This document shows, one piece after another, positions 14,669-17,016 of a stretch of 17,016 nt of DNA. A program made the position numbers and the translations under genes. The stretch covers positions 1-17,016 of the forward strand of contig JAAZAP010000088.1 in the NCBI GenBank assembly GCA_012514255.1. Reading direction: 5' to 3'. The notes under the pieces were generated by a model that made no database searches, had not been told where the DNA came from, and saw nothing but the letters and a program-made list of their open reading frames with translations. How positions within the stretch are numbered: the first letter of the stretch is position 1; every line of letters begins with the position of its first letter. This DNA comes from Bacteroidales bacterium (lineage in GTDB: Bacteria; Bacteroidota; Bacteroidia; Bacteroidales; VadinHA17).

Positions 14669-16041
14669 CAGGACTAACCAGGGAGAACGCACAGGCTGAG
14701 GTGGAAGAAATGCTAAACAGGATATCTCACAGGGGATGTGCCAGAAGGAAAATTATCGTAGCAGAAGGCACAACCATGGGCGTCTGCTGGAATGAGTCTC
14801 CCTTTCTCCCTTTCAGTGATTCGGATGAAATGAATTTCGTCCGTGATGTCGCCGGCCCCGGACACCACGCAACAGCCACCGCAAGAAATGGTGCATTCAT
14901 CTTCTCACGTGATGACCTGGGAGTAGCACCCCTCTATACCGGCTCCGGCACTGATGGAACTACCGGATTTGCCTCTGAAGTGAAGGCGCTAATCCCTGAG
15001 ATGACCGGCATTAAGGAGGTGATGCCCGGTTATGATATTGACATGACAGGTGATGCCCTGAGGCCGGGTGATGAAAACATTGAAGAACCTCCATCTGTTA
15101 CCACGGATGCGGAAGTCATCCAGCAGGAGGCACCCCCTCCGGATATGCTTGCAGCCCAGCTGCGGAGGCTGCTTGATGATGCTGTCTCATTGTCTATCAG
15201 GACTGAGGAGACAGGGTCATGGCTTTCTGGCGGGCTGGATTCGGCAGCAATTACGGCATTGGCGTCACAGTACATTGGCGGGATCAAAACCTTCACTGCA
15301 GGCCTGGAGGGGGCCCCTGACCTTCAATATGCTTCACAGCTGGCACGTTTACTGGGGACAGAGCATCATGAGATAGTTGTCACGGTTGATGACCTGGTAG
15401 AAATACTTCCTGATGTTATCTGGCACCTCGAGTCCTTTGACCAACTGCTGGTGCGTTCATCTCTGCTCAATTTCCTTGCTGCCCGTGAAGCAGCCGGCCA
15501 TGTGACCGATATATTCTCCGGTGAGGGAGCAGATGAGCTCTTTGCAGGATATACATACCTCTCGGACATCTCAGGGGAGTTACTTCATAACGAACTTTTG
15601 CGTCTCACCGGTAAACTACACAATACAGCCCTGCAACGGGTTGACAGATGCGCCTCGGCATACGGGATGACACCCCGCCTGGTCTTTACACAACCCGGAG
15701 TGAAGGATTTTGCACTGTCCGTTTCCCCGGAATACAAAATATTCAGGGGAGAATCAAAATGGATACTCCGCAAAGCCCTGGAAGGACTTCTTCCCCCCGA
15801 GATCACGTGGAGGCCGAAAGCCAAATTCTGGGAAGGCGGTGGGGTGAATGCACAGCTGTCGGAGATAGCTGAAAATAATATCACCGACCGTGATTATGTC
15901 CGTGAGAAAAGCCTGCCGAACGGATGGATCCTGTCCGGGAAAGAGGAACTTCTTTATTATCGCATCTTCAGGGAGCTCTTTGGTGATCAAATCTCCCTCT
16001 CATGGATGGGCCGGACTGACATGACCCATCCTGCTGATTGA
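14656..16041 (+). CDS. Asparagine synthetase B-like amidotransferase lacking the glutaminase cysteine
   Basis: This 461-residue homologue of AsnB has two domains. The N-terminal class II glutaminase-like domain (about 1-145) opens MAGIAGL, whereas active enzymes have MCGIAGL: the nucleophile Cys2 is Ala2 (codon GCA), so hydrolysis of glutamine should be lost. HRG (26-28), RDDLGVAPLY (85-94) and FASEVKAL (105-112) show its ancestry, and the domain is shorter than usual. The synthetase domain (about 165-450) is intact: pyrophosphate loop SGGLDS (191-196), WHLESFD (256-262), SGEGADELFAGY (288-299) and a C-terminal Lys/Arg region (RPKAKFWEGGG). It should adenylate a carboxylate and join it to free ammonia or another amine. 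Its ATG lies inside the end of the mutase-like gene (13-nt overlap), so translation is coupled. It ends 28 nt from a convergent gene. Confidence 0.88.
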   Translation: MAGIAGLTRENAQAEVEEMLNRISHRGCARRKIIVAEGTTMGVCWNESPFLPFSDSDEMNFVRDVAGPGHHATATARNGAFIFSRDDLGVAPLYTGSGTDGTTGFASEVKALIPEMTGIKEVMPGYDIDMTGDALRPGDENIEEPPSVTTDAEVIQQEAPPPDMLAAQLRRLLDDAVSLSIRTEETGSWLSGGLDSAAITALASQYIGGIKTFTAGLEGAPDLQYASQLARLLGTEHHEIVVTVDDLVEILPDVIWHLESFDQLLVRSSLLNFLAAREAAGHVTDIFSGEGADELFAGYTYLSDISGELLHNELLRLTGKLHNTALQRVDRCASAYGMTPRLVFTQPGVKDFALSVSPEYKIFRGESKWILRKALEGLLPPEITWRPKAKFWEGGGVNAQLSEIAENNITDRDYVREKSLPNGWILSGKEELLYYRIFRELFGDQISLSWMGRTDMTHPAD

Positions 16042-16069
16042 ACAGCCCTCGTATGATTGCCAACGGATA

Positions 16070-17016
16070 TCAATCCATCAGCATGACTTTCAGGTAGGTA
16101 TACATCAGTGCCCTCATCTCCGCCTCCTGCGGATTGGTGGAAGACGCTCCGTGACCACCCTCTATTGTCTCATGATAGTATAACGGGTGGCCCATCTCAG
16201 CCATCTTTGCCGCCATCTTGCGCGCATGACCGGGGTGAACCCTGTCATCCCTCGTAGAGGTGATGAAGAGCGGTGTCGGATATTTTACATCCTTCTTAAT
16301 ATTCTGATAGGGTGAGTACCTGCTTATAAACTCCCAGTCTTCAGGCACGTCTGGATTGCCGTATTCATCCATCCAGCTTGCCCCTGCAAGCAGTTTATTG
16401 TACCTTTTCATGTCCAGCAACGGGGCTCCGATGACAACGGCATTCCAGAGATCAGGCCTCTGCGTCATGGCAACGCCGGCAAGGAGGCCGCCATTGCTCC
16501 AGCCATAGAATCCCATCCGTTCGGGAGAGGTGATCTTCCGAAATATGAGATCTTCAGCTACGGCAAAGAGATCGTCATAGGCATTCTGTCTCTTCTCCCT
16601 CAGGGCCGACTGGTGCCATGCAGGCCCGAACTCGCCGCCGCCACGTATGTTGGCAATGACATAAACACCTCCCTTTTCTATCCAGCCTATGCCTGTCAGT
16701 GAACTGTAGGTTGGCCTGGTTGCGCTGTTGAAACCGCCATATGCGTAAATCAGTGTCGGATTGCTGCCGTCATAAGCCATCTCTTCCTGGAACACAATGA
16801 AATATGGAATCCTGGTGCCATCCCTGGATATTGCCTCAAACTGGTCAACCCTGACTCCTGATGCATCAAAATAATCCTTTTGCTTCCTGATCGGCTTTAT
16901 CTCCTTGCCATCACCGTAATACAGTGTCGTGGGCGTTACAGGGTTACTGAAAGTGAAGAAGTAATCATTAGACCTGTCATCTGATCCTGCGAGGCCTATA
17001 GTGCCATGTTCCGGAA
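16070..17016 (-). CDS. Prolyl oligopeptidase, family S9A (N-terminus cut by window edge)
   Basis: The frame is open from the right edge to TGA at 16070, giving 314 residues, the C-terminal part of a protein usually near 700 residues. A GTG at 16795 lies inside this frame but is only an internal Val: about 73 coherent upstream residues (including PVTPTTLYYGDGKEIKP and RDGTRIPYFIV) are the end of the beta-propeller and its return to the catalytic domain. The alpha/beta hydrolase domain shows YAYGGF, NIRGGGEFG, the nucleophile GWSNGG (Ser173 of the fragment), the acid in TRDDRVHPGH (Asp256 or Asp257) and the catalytic His in GGHGAS (His288). It cleaves peptides after proline; Bacteroidetes versions are often exported, but the N-terminus is not visible. 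It is convergent with the plus-strand cassette and probably unrelated to it. Confidence 0.93.
   Translation of the reverse strand, partial: PEHGTIGLAGSDDRSNDYFFTFSNPVTPTTLYYGDGKEIKPIRKQKDYFDASGVRVDQFEAISRDGTRIPYFIVFQEEMAYDGSNPTLIYAYGGFNSATRPTYSSLTGIGWIEKGGVYVIANIRGGGEFGPAWHQSALREKRQNAYDDLFAVAEDLIFRKITSPERMGFYGWSNGGLLAGVAMTQRPDLWNAVVIGAPLLDMKRYNKLLAGASWMDEYGNPDVPEDWEFISRYSPYQNIKKDVKYPTPLFITSTRDDRVHPGHARKMAAKMAEMGHPLYYHETIEGGHGASSTNPQEAEMRALMYTYLKVMLMD

Noticed and set aside
16070..16795. Treating the peptidase as a complete 241-residue protein starting at GTG 16795
   Set aside because: The same frame continues without a stop to the right edge with typical S9A sequence, so the gene is cut by the window rather than short.

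Overview
The window looks like chromosomal DNA of a Bacteroidetes bacterium, probably a Bacteroidales-like environmental lineage. The gene content fits (secreted class C-type serine hydrolases, a PrsW-type membrane protease, patatin, S9 prolyl oligopeptidase, ROK/NagA/MFS amino-sugar genes). Start codons mostly lack strong Shine-Dalgarno sequences, and one upstream region carries an exact Bacteroidetes-type TAnnTTTG -7 box. There are no tRNAs, rRNAs, CRISPR arrays, transposases or phage genes. Apart from two genes cut by the window edges, all genes are intact.

Layout. Positions 1-11570 are a run of minus-strand genes. From the upstream end these are two tandem paralogous secreted serine hydrolases (11570-8452, overlapping by 4 nt); a PrsW-like intramembrane protease with a C-terminal zinc ribbon (8387-7299); and a tight amino-sugar set: nagA, an atypical ROK sugar kinase, an MFS transporter, a SIS-domain phosphosugar protein and a zinc methyltransferase-type member of the uroporphyrinogen decarboxylase superfamily (7260-2192). 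They are followed by a patatin-like phospholipase (2122-1256), a secreted coiled-coil protein (1165-266) and the start of a second coiled-coil protein (220 to the left edge).

A 328-nt divergent intergenic region (11571-11898) holds a strong terminator-like hairpin on the plus strand. To its right is a compact plus-strand cassette of three genes (11899-16041): an octopine/nopaline-dehydrogenase-family enzyme, a B12-binding domain fused to a glutamate-mutase-epsilon-like barrel, and an asparagine-synthetase homologue whose catalytic glutaminase cysteine is replaced by alanine. Convergent to it, on the minus strand, is the C-terminal part of a prolyl oligopeptidase that runs off the right edge.

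How the genes may work together. The nagA-ROK-MFS-SIS block reads as uptake, phosphorylation, deacetylation and further conversion of an N-acetylated amino sugar. No nagB is present, so the SIS protein may take the deaminase/isomerase step. The plus-strand cassette is the most unusual part. Its three enzyme classes (radical carbon-skeleton rearrangement, ATP-dependent amide formation without a working glutaminase, NAD(P)H-dependent opine-type reduction) suggest an uncharacterised pathway that makes or breaks a modified amino acid. The substrate and product cannot be read from the sequence.
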